NCBI GenBank assembly: GCA_013398275.1
Contig: VZSE01002451.1
Location: 927,776-991,775, forward strand
Length of the DNA: 64,000 nucleotides
Direction: 5' to 3'
DNA from: Promerops cafer
Lineage: Eukaryota; Chordata; Aves; Passeriformes; Nectariniidae
The number at the start of each line of letters is the position of its first letter. Within the stretch, counting starts at the first letter, position 1. The translations under genes and the position numbers were made by a program. Positions 35,374 through 47,300 of the stretch are shown one piece after another. The notes under the pieces were generated by a model. The model worked only from the letters and a program-made list of their open reading frames with translations. It did no database searches and had not been told where the DNA came from.

Positions 35374-38300
35374 CTGCAGGAATAAGTGGAAAAGGCAAAC
35401 TTAGCCATAGTGGGTGATGCTTTGTTCAGAAGGTTGGTTTACAGAATATATACAACATCTTTAAGCTGCAAAAATAGCACTTTTTGAATGCCTGCCCGTA
35501 ACAGCTGTGAAATCCCAAGCGCCTGCTACCACCTTTCTGTACAGCAGAAAAAAAGGCTCAGACCTCACAAAACTGTAAAAACATGAGAGGACAACTTAAT
35601 TTCTCACTGCGTAATCACCGAGTGCAACACCCAGACCTCTGCTGAACGGGTTGAAAAGCCAGGAAACAGATCCATGGCCTGCACTCCAATAAAATAACAA
35701 AGGTCTCCAAAGGGCTGGCCTGACTCATCCTGAGTGGTTTCAGGGATGGAGTCGCTGTGAAACAATTCATTCAGCCAGACATCAGGTAGGCAATTAAAAG
35801 CTTTCAAGTCAAAGCCGTGTTAAAAGCTATCAGCAGTGAGTCAATGGTGAGCTGTGCTCCTCACACCCCACCAAGGCACCAGTACAGAGCTGGGGTCTGG
35901 TGGAAGCCAAAGGCTAAGGAGAGGAGGAGCTATTCCTGACTCCTTCTTCCTAAATATCCCGTGATGTAACCCCTCTCCCGGATGTGAAAAAGCCAGTGCC
36001 TGGCAATTTCGGAAGGTAGCAACACAATAAGAAACAAAGTGCTGGGAGGAAACTTCCACATCCTCCTTTGGCAGTGGCAGCACGAAGCTTATCAGCCCCC
36101 AGGACCGGGGCACTTTCACCCTTGCCAAACCTCAGCCCTGTGCCAGAAGGGAAAAGAGTCAGACAGCACAGATCCTCTGGATGGAGCACGAAGTGGCAAG
36201 GATTCATCATTTTGTCACCTGGTGCCACAGCCCCAAACTTCCATCCTGCCACCGGCTGCCTCTGCCAGCCCAAATTTGATGGCTCCTCTCAGGAATCCTT
36301 AAACCCCAATAATCTGGACTGAAGCCATGGGTTTGCTGAGCTGAAATCCCAGGATGAGCAGCACATGGCTGTAGGAATCAGCAGTACATTTGTTTTTTCT
36401 CCCACATTACTTAAATGCAACATTTAAGCACCCAGATAAATCAGGGGAAAAAGTAATTCCAAGGTATTTAAAGAAATAATATTAGATTATGACTTCCAGG
36501 CTGGGTAACACAGCAAAGGTTTGGCCTACCTGCATCTCCACATTTTCTAACCACCCAGAGCCTTGTGCAGCAGGTCAAGTTGTCCTTGGAAATAACTTTT
36601 GCAAGCCCCTATCAGCACAGCAGATAAGGCTCAAGCTGGACAGACAGCGAAGCTGCTGTAAGCAGCAATTTACTCCTACAGTTGTAACCAGGGATGAAGG
36701 AAGCTGAGCTGGTGTTGCTTTGTGGAAAAGCAGAGAAGGAGCTGATGTACAAAACAGTTCCCTTCTTGATGTATGTGCTGGTGGCTGGCTGTTTGGTTGT
36801 GTAACAGAGCTGATAAAGTTGTTTACAGGGCATCCAAGTGGCAGCCTTTGTATGTTTGGGTAAATAACAGGATCCAGCTGATGCTCCCAAGGATCACAAG
36901 CTGGAATCTGGCCCCATGCTGCAGCATCCCAGTGTAAAAACATGTTGAACTGCTCTGGCACTGGTTTTCTTTTTGATTTTTTAATAACTGTAAACCCCCC
37001 ATTTGTCTGGTTTGGTGCATTTCTGGTGCCATCTCGCTCATTTGTCCACCTCTGAGAGCTGGATTCAATCAAAAAGGTGTCCAACTTCTGCACCAAAATA
37101 GCCATGACAAATCAATTTATGGGAGGAGATTGCTGAGTGCAAGAAGCATCTGGGGATTGCTTTGAGTCTGGTCCTTATTTTTGACAGGAATGAGTTATGG
37201 TGGAGTGTCATCCTGGGTATTTTTGCTTTTACTGTGCTGCTTTTCGGGGTTTCATTCAGAGACTGGTTAAGAGGTTTCATTTCTCTTTAAACTATATTTC
37301 ACTTTAACATGGCTGGAGGTTATATAAACATTTATAGGAATCATGAAACGTGATCTTTGGGGGTTAAAAGTGTGTTAAATCCTCCTAATGCTTGAACTGT
37401 TTAACACAAAAAAGGACTAATAAACGTGCTAAGTTTTTCACTTGGATTAGCTCCATTTCCTGTAGAAGGTGCTCTCCACCCATAAAGAAAACTTGATGGG
37501 AGAAGACTGAGAGCATTTTAAGCCAGTATCTCACATTCCCACTTAACAATTCCTATGACTTTTCATTCTATTGAAGCAATTTTTAATCATATACAGAGAA
37601 GTTAAAACAACTCCTCTGAGCTAACCAGAGCAACACTGGGATCATGTCCTTCTGACATCTCCCCTTCTCCCTCTCCCTCAGATGAGACATAAACCACACA
37701 ACACACAGCAAGCTGCCTGCAAGGCGCACAGAAACTATTTCTATTTGAGAAATCCTCGTCGTATTTCACCCTGGGTCCAAGTCTGAATGTTTCATCAGCT
37801 GGAAGTGCTTGACATTAATGTCTTCTGCTTGTTATTTCAGGCACTGAAAGACAAACGTGTCTGCTGCAGCACGACCTGGGTTTAAGCTCAGGCAGCCTTC
37901 GGAGATGAAATCCACAATTGGTTTCTACTGAAAATTATGGCCTGATAACTGTGGTGTTTTTACAGCCCTTGACTACCACCAGGGTGGACCCTGAAGGCTT
38001 TGCTGGGGGAAGGGTGGCTGGGAGCACCCAGGGTGGGAGGTGATGAGGCTCCAGGTCCCTCCCTCTGTTTCAGAGCAGCCTGTGCAGAAGAGCTGGGCAA
38101 GAACCCCCAGGACATACGAGGAATTTCAGCAAAAAAGCTGCTAGACTGCTCCTTCAGTGCAAATTCTGGGGTGTTTTGGGATGACTCTTCCTCTTGTCCC
38201 TTGCTGCCACCTCCCAAAATGGAGCAATGTCTGCCAGGCCCTGCTAGGCAAAGATTCCCACCAGCAAAGCCAGGTCCTGGAGAACAGCACTCTGCTGGTT

Positions 38301-41300
38301 CTCTGCAGGCTGATGGAATGGGGCAAGGGCTGGGTTCAAACCCTGCCCTGAGTCCTAAGCTGAGGCCTGAGATGTTCCAGGTTACTGAGCCATTCCTGCA
38401 AAGCGTTTGGACACAACTGCTCCTTCCTCCAGCGCGCTGGGGGAGCAGCTCAGGCTGCCCCAGTCAAACCCAAGCCTGCCTGGGCAACTCCAGGCAGCTG
38501 CTTCCTATGACACAGGAAAACTATCCCAGCCCTGCCACAGCCTCCCCTTCCCAGCACAGCTTCCAGCTGCCCGAGGGCTGGGAGGGGACAGCCAGGCCTG
38601 CTGCTCGTCCCAGCCAGGAAGCATCCGGACACCCATCCCAAGCATCCGGAGAGCTATTGTCCTTCTGGAAGCTCTGCTGATATCCAGGGATGGACTGCCC
38701 GGTCCCCATCCCCTTCCACACAACTGTTATCCCACTTCCCAGCATAAAAACACACACTTCTCCCACCGCCCCCTCGGGATCTGCCAGCCCTGCATGGGAC
38801 ATGGGCACCAGGCAAAGGCAAAACCCAACAGCCACTGCTCACAGAGTGAGTAATATTCCATGAAAATGTCCTGACAGTGACGTTTTTGTTTTGGCTTTGG
38901 AATATTATCAATGAGTGGGAAGTACATAAATAACCTATTTTCTCTCCCTGCAAAATGTAATATTGGTGAACTTAACTTCTTGTTCCCAACGCTGATTCAC
39001 TTTTAGAACGCTTAAAAAAAAAATACAATTAAAAAACCCAACAAAAAACCCCACAAAAAGTGGTGAGCTGTTAAAATCTTGCTTTCAGCAGTTCACAGAG
39101 ACACAGAAACCAGCACAGCCCCCAGCTCCTTTGTGCCTGTCTGAGGCAGCTGCCTGACCTGGTGCACCCCATCCTGCCAACATCTTCATGTGTCACTTTG
39201 AGTTACAGGGCTGTGCAGTCAGGTCACCCTTTGGAGAGCAAGTGGCACGAGAACCAGCCCAGCAGCTGAAGAGAAATGGGCACAGCTTATGTTGCCTGCT
39301 TATTCATGAGCCCTTTTGCTCCCTGAAAATCCATCAGCCATCAGTCAGCCTCCCCTCCTCAGGCTGACACCAGTTTTTGGATGGATTGTGTGTGGAAGAG
39401 CTGTAATGCCAAGCACCCCAGACTCTCTGCTCAGCTCCTGGTGGAAAACCTTGCTAACAGCTGGAGAAGCCAAAGCTTCTGGAGGAGAGGGAAATACCCT
39501 CCCTTGACTGAACATCTTCCCAGTGCCCCAAGCTGCCTGGACCAAGCCTTTGGAGCACGGTGCCTCCCACCACATCCCCAGCTGTAACAGGGAATCACCT
39601 GAGCCGAACCGGTGCCTTGCAAAGGCCCTGCTATTCCCACAGGACCTTCCCAGCAGTGTTCCTGCTGAGTTTCCCACACTCACCACGCAGTAAGCCACCA
39701 GGGCTCCCTGTGCAAAGCCTGCCAGCACGTCGGTGGGGTGGTGCTTGTGGTCCGACACGCGCGACAGCCCGGTGTAAAACGCCATCATGATGAGGGTGAA
39801 CTGCAGCAGGGGACGCAGCAGGCGGGCCCCCTTCCATGTGAATCTGGCCTGCAGATAAAACTGTGGGAAGAGAGGGAAACGAACAACAAAAAAAAAGGGT
39901 TGCGTTAATTTGCCCGAATTTGCCCAAAATGCAGCAGCAACTGCTCCGTGGGGGTGGCTGTGGGGCATCCGCGGCCCTGTGGCTCAAGGAGGGGGAGTTG
40001 ACAAAAAGGAAGGATGCTCCTTGCACCTGTGTGGCCTCTGGAGGGGTTTTTAACCCATGGAGGGGATGAGGACAGAGGTGGATGGGCACAGCCCTCCCTC
40101 AGGGAGCCAGGACCAGGGGATTGGGACCCCCTGCACCCCAGCTCTGCTTCAGCCTCCACACAACACTGCATCCGAGTAAGGAAACTCCTCCCCAGCATTA
40201 TTAAACGTAACAAAACCAAGGTCCCAAATCTGGGGTATTTAGGACTCATACCATCTCTCAGAGGAAAAAGAAGAGTCAGTGCAGCATCCTAAACCTTCAG
40301 AGCCACCCCGAGAACTCCCAGACATGGCCACAGCCACCAGCAATGTGCACGATGCCACCCTCCAACACTCCCATCGTGTTTCCCAGCCCGCGCCCCAGGG
40401 TTTTCAGGGAAACAGAGAGCAGCTGCCCCACTGCACAGCTTGGGAATTCCCTCCCTGGGTGGGAATGACAAGCAAAGCCCCGGCTCAGCCCGAGAGGACG
40501 ACGCTGGGGTGATGTCAAGCAGGCATTGTAGCCCTGCCGTGACTATCTCGGGCCCGTTTCCGCTCCGGCTGCCGGGCACGGCCGGTTCCTGTGGGAACGG
40601 GGAAGCTGGGCGGGAAGAGAGGGCAGGAAAACAGCAACTCCTGCCGTGGATGAGCGCAGGGAGGAAGGCTGCGGGAAGGGAGGGACGCCGCAGCAGCCTC
40701 CAGGCCTGGGGAGCAGTGAGGCTCAAAGGGTGTGAAGGTGCGTGGCGAGTGCTGCTCAGCTCCTGCATCCCCAGCCCCGCAGCTCTGCTCTGCTGCTCCT
40801 AAATGAAGCATTGCAGTCAGACCCAGTGTCCTTCAAGGGGCTCTGCCACATCAGAGGGCTGCAAAGGGGTTTACTCCCTGTTTATGATCCCTTTTACACA
40901 CCCAGAGCAGTTTGCACTGCCTTGACAGGAAAGGGCATGAAGCTCTCACTGGGTTCCCTGAAACCACAAATAACTTAATGACAACATAAAAGCATAAAAT
41001 GACCTATAAAAGCAGAACTAATTGGGAAGCTGATAAGGGGGAAGCATAATTTTGGCCACTTAAGTATGTTTGGCTGTTGCATAAACACTGTATCTACCCC
41101 TTTTTGGAAAGAAAACACACTGGGCTCTTCAGAAGAAATGAAACATCACATTGTCTGAATGGAGCAGATGCTCCAAATTATCCAGATTGTTAGCCAATTA
41201 ACATGGACGGGAACAGCACCAAAACAGCTCCATGCTGGCTAATGCACATGGTGATTCTGGGGAATATATCTGCAAACCAGCCCGAGCCTGGGAACGGAGC

Positions 41301-44300
41301 CATGGCCCCATGGAGCACACCCAACACCCCACACCAGGGTCCCTTCCATCCCAAACCATTCCATGGTTCTATTTTCATGGTCAAGAGCCTCGACTCATCC
41401 CAGGTGACAGTGCAAAACTCAGGTTCCAGTCTGCTGCTGCTGCTGCTGCAGAGCAAAAATAGCTCCAAGTATTATATATTACAAACCATCACTCTCAGTT
41501 CTACCAGGAAGACTTGAAACCTGATGTCTTATTTTTATCTTCTGTCTTTGTCCCATCAAATCCCTTAAGAAGGACATTTGCTGCTGGATAATCTGACATA
41601 TGCCACTTTTGCACAGTCTGGGCATCTTCTCAAATCTTTCCATCCCACAAGCCTGGACTAAAAAAGTCATCTAGAGGTGAGGGTGCCAAGTATCAGTTAA
41701 AAATTAGCAGTAAAAAGCAAACAGCAAGTCTGAAGACAAAGTGGGCACTTCTGGGGCTGAACTGTGTCCCTCATGTGCAATCTTTAGCCCTGGAAAAGGA
41801 GTAAAAAGCAGTGTGGCACCATAGGGGGTGTGCTGGCTGTCCCCCAAGTCCCCAGCACTCAACTCACACCCACACTTGTGTATCTTGGAGGACTAAAACC
41901 CACCTGAACAGGTGCCCCTCAGACACTGCAACACCAGTGTGAGGAGCAAAACTGAGTTCCTTTTACTGCCACAATAAAGGCCATGGAAAAACTGCTCTTT
42001 ATTCCCCATTCATAAGGATAAAAAAAGAGCATGACAGCATTCCTCATATTCCACAGGCATTTTATGAACACGCAGTGTTACAAAAGCTGCTCTCAAACAC
42101 CAGGATCCCCTAAATACCTTCAAGGTCAGACTTGGGGTGCTCCAAACTTTGCCTCTGCCCTCAGTAAGAAAGAAAAACCCAGTTGATAAGACAAGGTCAA
42201 AAAGTGAAAAGTAGAACTTAGGGGATGAAAGGATCAGAGTTTCCCTAAAGCAGGAATTATTGCTGTTACCCAGAAATGGGAAGTTCCTGGAAATCTGAAA
42301 ATCTGCTTATGAAGGTGTTTTTGTTGTTTTGGTGGGGTTTTTTGTTTGCTTGTTTGGTTGGTTTGTTGGATTTTTTTTCTCCTGGGAGCAAATCTGAAAT
42401 GCTGCCCGCTACAGACTGACAGATTTGGATGGGAATGTGGAGCTGGAATGGAGCCCTTCCCGGGAGGGGGTGGAAGAGCAAGACCACAACTGGGGTTATT
42501 TCCACCACAGATCATCACGGGGCAGCGAAAACCAGGAGCACCAACAGGAGCAAGGGTGGGTGAAATGGGATCACACCGAGTGGGAGTTATTTGGAGTTCC
42601 CATCCGCTGTCTCCTGGCAGAGGCTGAGTTACCACAAGGCAGATGGCTTGAGGGACGTCACATCACTCTTCCTGTGCCAGGGGACTTCCACAGTGCTGCT
42701 GGGGACAGCCCACAGCCACACACAGCCTCTGAGCAAACCAGGAGGAGCTGGCAGGGGGCAGGGGCTCAGAGCATCAGCTCCAGAAATCCTGTCCCCTTCA
42801 CACCCTCCCCACTGCAGGGCTGGGCTCCATCAGCCACGGCCCTTAGTCACACCTAAAGTTTCCTTCTGGGAAACAGCTGGGCTTGTTCTTGGCTGTCTGA
42901 CCCAAAGTGACCTCCTCCTGCAGCCCCATCTGCAAGCAGAGTGGTACCCAAAGTGCTACAGGGCCGAAACCTCTCCAGCCCAAACTCATCCCAGTGCAAC
43001 GCGCTGGCCTGGCTGGACAAAGGCAGCTGGAGGCTGGGGAATGCAGAATTTGGCTTTTAGCACCAAGCTGGCCAGAAGGGAAGGACGGGAGATGGGCAAA
43101 GACCTCTCAGCATGTGCTGTTTGTCTCTTCCCTGCCTTTGCTGAGTGCACAGAACCCTCTCACCCCATCAGAAATATCCCCAGCAGCTCAGCTCACAGCT
43201 CAGCCTTGGCCTCGGATGTAATTCCATTTTATTCTCTTCCTTAGGTCACCACTAAACTCAACCCCAAGTCCACAACCACCACAGAGGTTCCTTCACAAGG
43301 GCACTTCACTGCTCAGCTGTACCAGGGCACCTCCTCCACCCTTCAGCAAGGGAGCTCCAGGGAGCAGCCTCACACACCCCCTGACACAGAAACCCAGCAG
43401 CATCTCTCATTTTCCATTTACACCAGTAGAACACACCATAACCCATTCTGAAGTCTTCTGCCTCACCCACTGACACATACTAAATACACAAGGTCTGCTT
43501 GCATTTTATCCAGAATCAGCCAACGTTGCTAAGGGATATTAATTCAGCTTTTCTGATATTTAAATTTAGCTTTTCTGCACCCTTCGTGTGATTTCAGGCA
43601 ACTTCATGCTGCAAATAAATCAGCATTATGGTCTCACATGCTTGAGGGGAGTGGAAGGCATCCCTTGCTCCCTGCAAAGACTCCCCCACATCCACAGAAA
43701 CAAAACAAGGAGGTGTGGGTCAGCTCCAGAGGGCTGCATGGAATAAGCTGCTCCATACCTCCTCTTTCCTCAGCCTGCTATAAATACGTATTACAGCTCA
43801 CTCAGCCAAGGAGTAACAAAGCAAGGAAAATCAGGACAAAGAGGATTACCCAAGAGTTATTTCCCCTTTAAATTTTTTTATACAAAGGCCTGATGTTAAT
43901 TGAGTATTCCTGGTGACAAGAAGGCTGCGAGAAACTTAGCCCTGAAGTGTCAGCATTTAGAACTAAATCCCAGGGGATTTTACTGTATTGCAAGTGCCTT
44001 TCCCTGAGACTTTTCCCTCAAAGCCCTCCAGGGCTTGGCACCTATCAGTGTTTTCCTGCTAGGAGCCCATGGACAGCACAGGGCTCTGCTGCTGTGCCAG
44101 GAAATGGGGAAGCTGTGGTCACTCATCCACTGCTCACCAAATTTCTGGGCAAATCCAGCCCCACGCTGCAGGCAAAGCCCTGTGGGATGTGTGGGAATCC
44201 ATGCATTTTTTAATAGACTGACTGGAATCTCCTGGCACCCGTCTCCACCAGGTGAAGCAAACTTGAAAACATTTTAATTCAGAATGGGCTCCGAGAGTGA

Positions 44301-47300
44301 AGCCAGGGAACACCAGGAAAGACGGGAAGTGACTTATCCGTGAAATATGAAGTATTGTTCAATCAGGAACACTCTCGGGACACGGCTGATCTGCCAGGCC
44401 TCTGCAGGACACGCTCAGCCACACAGACACCCCCAGCTCTGCAGAAGCTCCTGGCACACTCCTGGTATCCAAAGTGTAGGCAGCAACCTGCTGCAGCACA
44501 GCCCTCACTTCCCAGGAACAGGGGAGCACCTGTTTTGTCTTGATTGAGATGATTTCCTGATTAAATCCATCAAACACACCTCCTGCAGGCACTGGCATGG
44601 TGGATGCCATGTTTCTAAGCAGGCTTTCAAAACCCCAACTTATTCATTGAGGTGGGCAAGACAGCGGGGTTTATCTTGCATCAAATAAAATTCCTCTGGC
44701 TTACTATAATCTCTTTTTTTCTTGTAATTATTTTTTGATATTATCAGTCTCTCCGATGTGTCAGATTTTCTGCCTCCCTTTTTCTATGAGATTTCTCTGT
44801 CAGGCTCTGGCAGTGACCAGGGAGCTGGAGTGATGGAGAGCAGGGTGTTGCTAGACAAGCTGGGATCACAGAATCATTTAGGTGGAAGAGAGCCTTAAGA
44901 TTGTTGCCTCACCTGTCTTGTCTCAAGTTGCCTTTTTCTCCATTCAATTTATCACCAAATACTTGATGTAATTTTTCCTGACTTCTTAGGGCACAAGGCA
45001 ACTGGACAGCTGGTCAGACAGATTCTGCTACCAGCCATATCACAGTTTTGGGACAAGGTAAAAATTAAAAAATAAAATAATTTTAAAGGGATTGTCCCCT
45101 CCATAGAGAGAGGGGTAAGTGGAGCAGCCTGTTATCCTGGGTCAGGGGGTTGTGGGGCAAATTCTGGTGAGTGCTGACAGCTCTGTGCTCCCATTTGGGG
45201 ACAGGGAAGGGCAGCAAAGAGAGTCCAGAGACATCTCTGTGCTCTGAAGCATCACACAGGAGCTAAACACCACTTCTAAAGCTTGTTGAAAAGGGACATC
45301 AGGCAGGAAGCATTGGTGCAAAGAAGCAATGGAAAATGAGCCATGCAGGTTTTCTGTGCATCCTGTGGGAACCTGGAATGCATTCTGCAGTTTTGGGGTC
45401 TCTGCCACCAGCCCCTCAAGCTCTGTATTCCCATTTGTTCTCACCTGCTCCAGAAGTGCTGGAGTTTCAGCAAAACACATGAAAAAGGAAAGTTTTCCCA
45501 GCAAGCTGCAGAAAATGGGTCCAGCCCTGGTAGAGACACCATCACCACCTTAATAGGGACTGGCAGTCCTTGCTGTTCCCAGATGCTGGGCTTGAAAATA
45601 TCTCAGGGCTGACTTCTCTGACTGCCCACAGACCTCCCCAGAAATAAACGACTGCCCGTGTGAGCAGACTCAGCTCAGAAAGTTTTAGGATGGGCTGAGC
45701 CTTCTGTGAAGCATCACCAAGACAGCTCTTCACTGTAATACGGCTGGGAGGAAACGGCCAAAACGTTCGCTGAAGAAATTCAGAAGTTTTCCAAGAACAA
45801 AGTAAGAGGGAAAACAAAGAAAGAATTTAATATGCCGCCCACAACTGCCTGGAAAGCTCAGTGATTCAGTTACAGGAGTTGCTCACAGGGAAGGGGATCC
45901 AAGACTGAGAAGGCAGGAGGGAGCAGTGGTCACTTATCTTTCCAGAGGGTGAGGGATGGGGGGAGCACTGCTCATAGATAAAAGCTCATGTTTCATGCTT
46001 TTATCAGTGCAGTGCTGTTCCTCTGCTTGCAAGTCCGAGATTACCAGGGATGGAGGAGGAGCACAAATCTTAAAAGCAACACAAAACTTGATTTTTTATG
46101 AAATTAATAACTTATAAAAAAGGAAAACCAGACACAAATGCCTCTGAGCCCCCCCCCAGAAGGGCGTGTGTGTGTGTCCAGCTCGTGTGGGCAGCGCTGC
46201 CTCTGGCAGTCCCGGCAGGAAGCACCTTGGCAGCCACCCCGCCCCAGCCCAGGCGCAGGAAGGGCAGAGCCATTTCTCACTGACAAAGGAAAACAAGTTC
46301 CAGCCCCCCCTCCGGAACCAGGCGGGCAGAGGCTGCTCCACCTGCTCTGCTGGCACATTTCGGAACCAGGCATCACCTCCTGACACGGCCACGGCAGCAC
46401 ATCCATGAAACATTTTGGCTCGCCTCTCTCCTCAAACTCTCCTCAGTGGAAACCACAACGTGGGGCGAACAAAATTGCACAGGCCATCCACAAATTTAGC
46501 AGGATTTGGATTTAACTGCCACCTTGGCCACGTCCCAAAGGTGCACACACAGCTCAGCTATCATCCCAGGAGTCTCTATCCTAAATAACACCACAGCAGC
46601 TGAGGTGTTATATCCTAAATAACACCACCAACAGCTCAGACTCTTCTTTTTCAACCAACTTTCCACATCCAACGCTCATCCTGCCATTACTGCTATGGAA
46701 TGTGGGACAGGGGGACAGGGGATCAGTCAGCTCAGTGAGGGCACTTACCACCAAATACAGCATGGTGTACAGGGAGAAGGACGCGTGCCCGGAGAAGAAG
46801 GATTTCCTGCAAAACAAAGCAGGTGCTCAGAACCAGCCAGTATAATCCTCAACATTATCATTCTCCCTGTAATACGGTGACTTGCCTGTGGCATCTGAGG
46901 GACTCACAACCCCCAATTCTTTGGGCTGCAAAACCCCTGTTATCCGCCCTGCTTGCTGGTGAGGCAGAAAGCGAACGGATGGACAGGATGCTCGCATTGT
47001 TTGTCCCTTCCTGGCCTACTCAAGGGACAGCAGTTATTTCCAGGATAACCCAATAACTCATCATCTCGCCTCAAATAACCGGGAAACTTCTCAAGTCGTT
47101 TGATTGCAGCATGAGGAATGTGCCCCTCGTGCATGAGGAAAAGTGAAAATTGGGCATCTGATGGATGTGAGAGAGCTCCAAGGGGAGGCACTGGCAGCCC
47201 TGCCTGCGTGGTGGAGCCTTTCCTGAGGAGAAGCTCTTCTGTGACACACGGGACAGCTCGGGCTGCTCACCATGAGCTCAGCTCTGGGGGTGAATTCTCA

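Larger units (their letters stand above)
39861..46748 (-). other. PLPP3 intron 4 (6888 bp)
   Basis: GTAAGT...CCACAG intron, the largest complete intron here. It contains a GC-rich patch at about 40480-40700, a CTG run at 41431-41449, a weak CR1 remnant at about 44865-44905, a GT run near 46165-46177 and a 34-bp-offset duplication at 46577-46636. I see no nested gene. The 217-residue open frame at 42591-43244 has no recognisable content. Confidence 0.85.

Noticed and set aside
38000..38680. 226-residue plus-strand ORF in intron 5
   Set aside because: Low-complexity composition (Pro, Ser, Gly, Gln) with overlapping long frames on both strands in a stop-poor GC-rich stretch, and no recognisable domain.
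39345..39968. 207-residue minus-strand ORF
   Set aside because: It is PLPP3 exon 5 read through its acceptor and donor into both introns. Only 39860-39684 is coding.
42591..43244. 217-residue plus-strand ORF in intron 4
   Set aside because: No recognisable motif, lies in an intron, and overlaps other frames of similar length. Consistent with chance.
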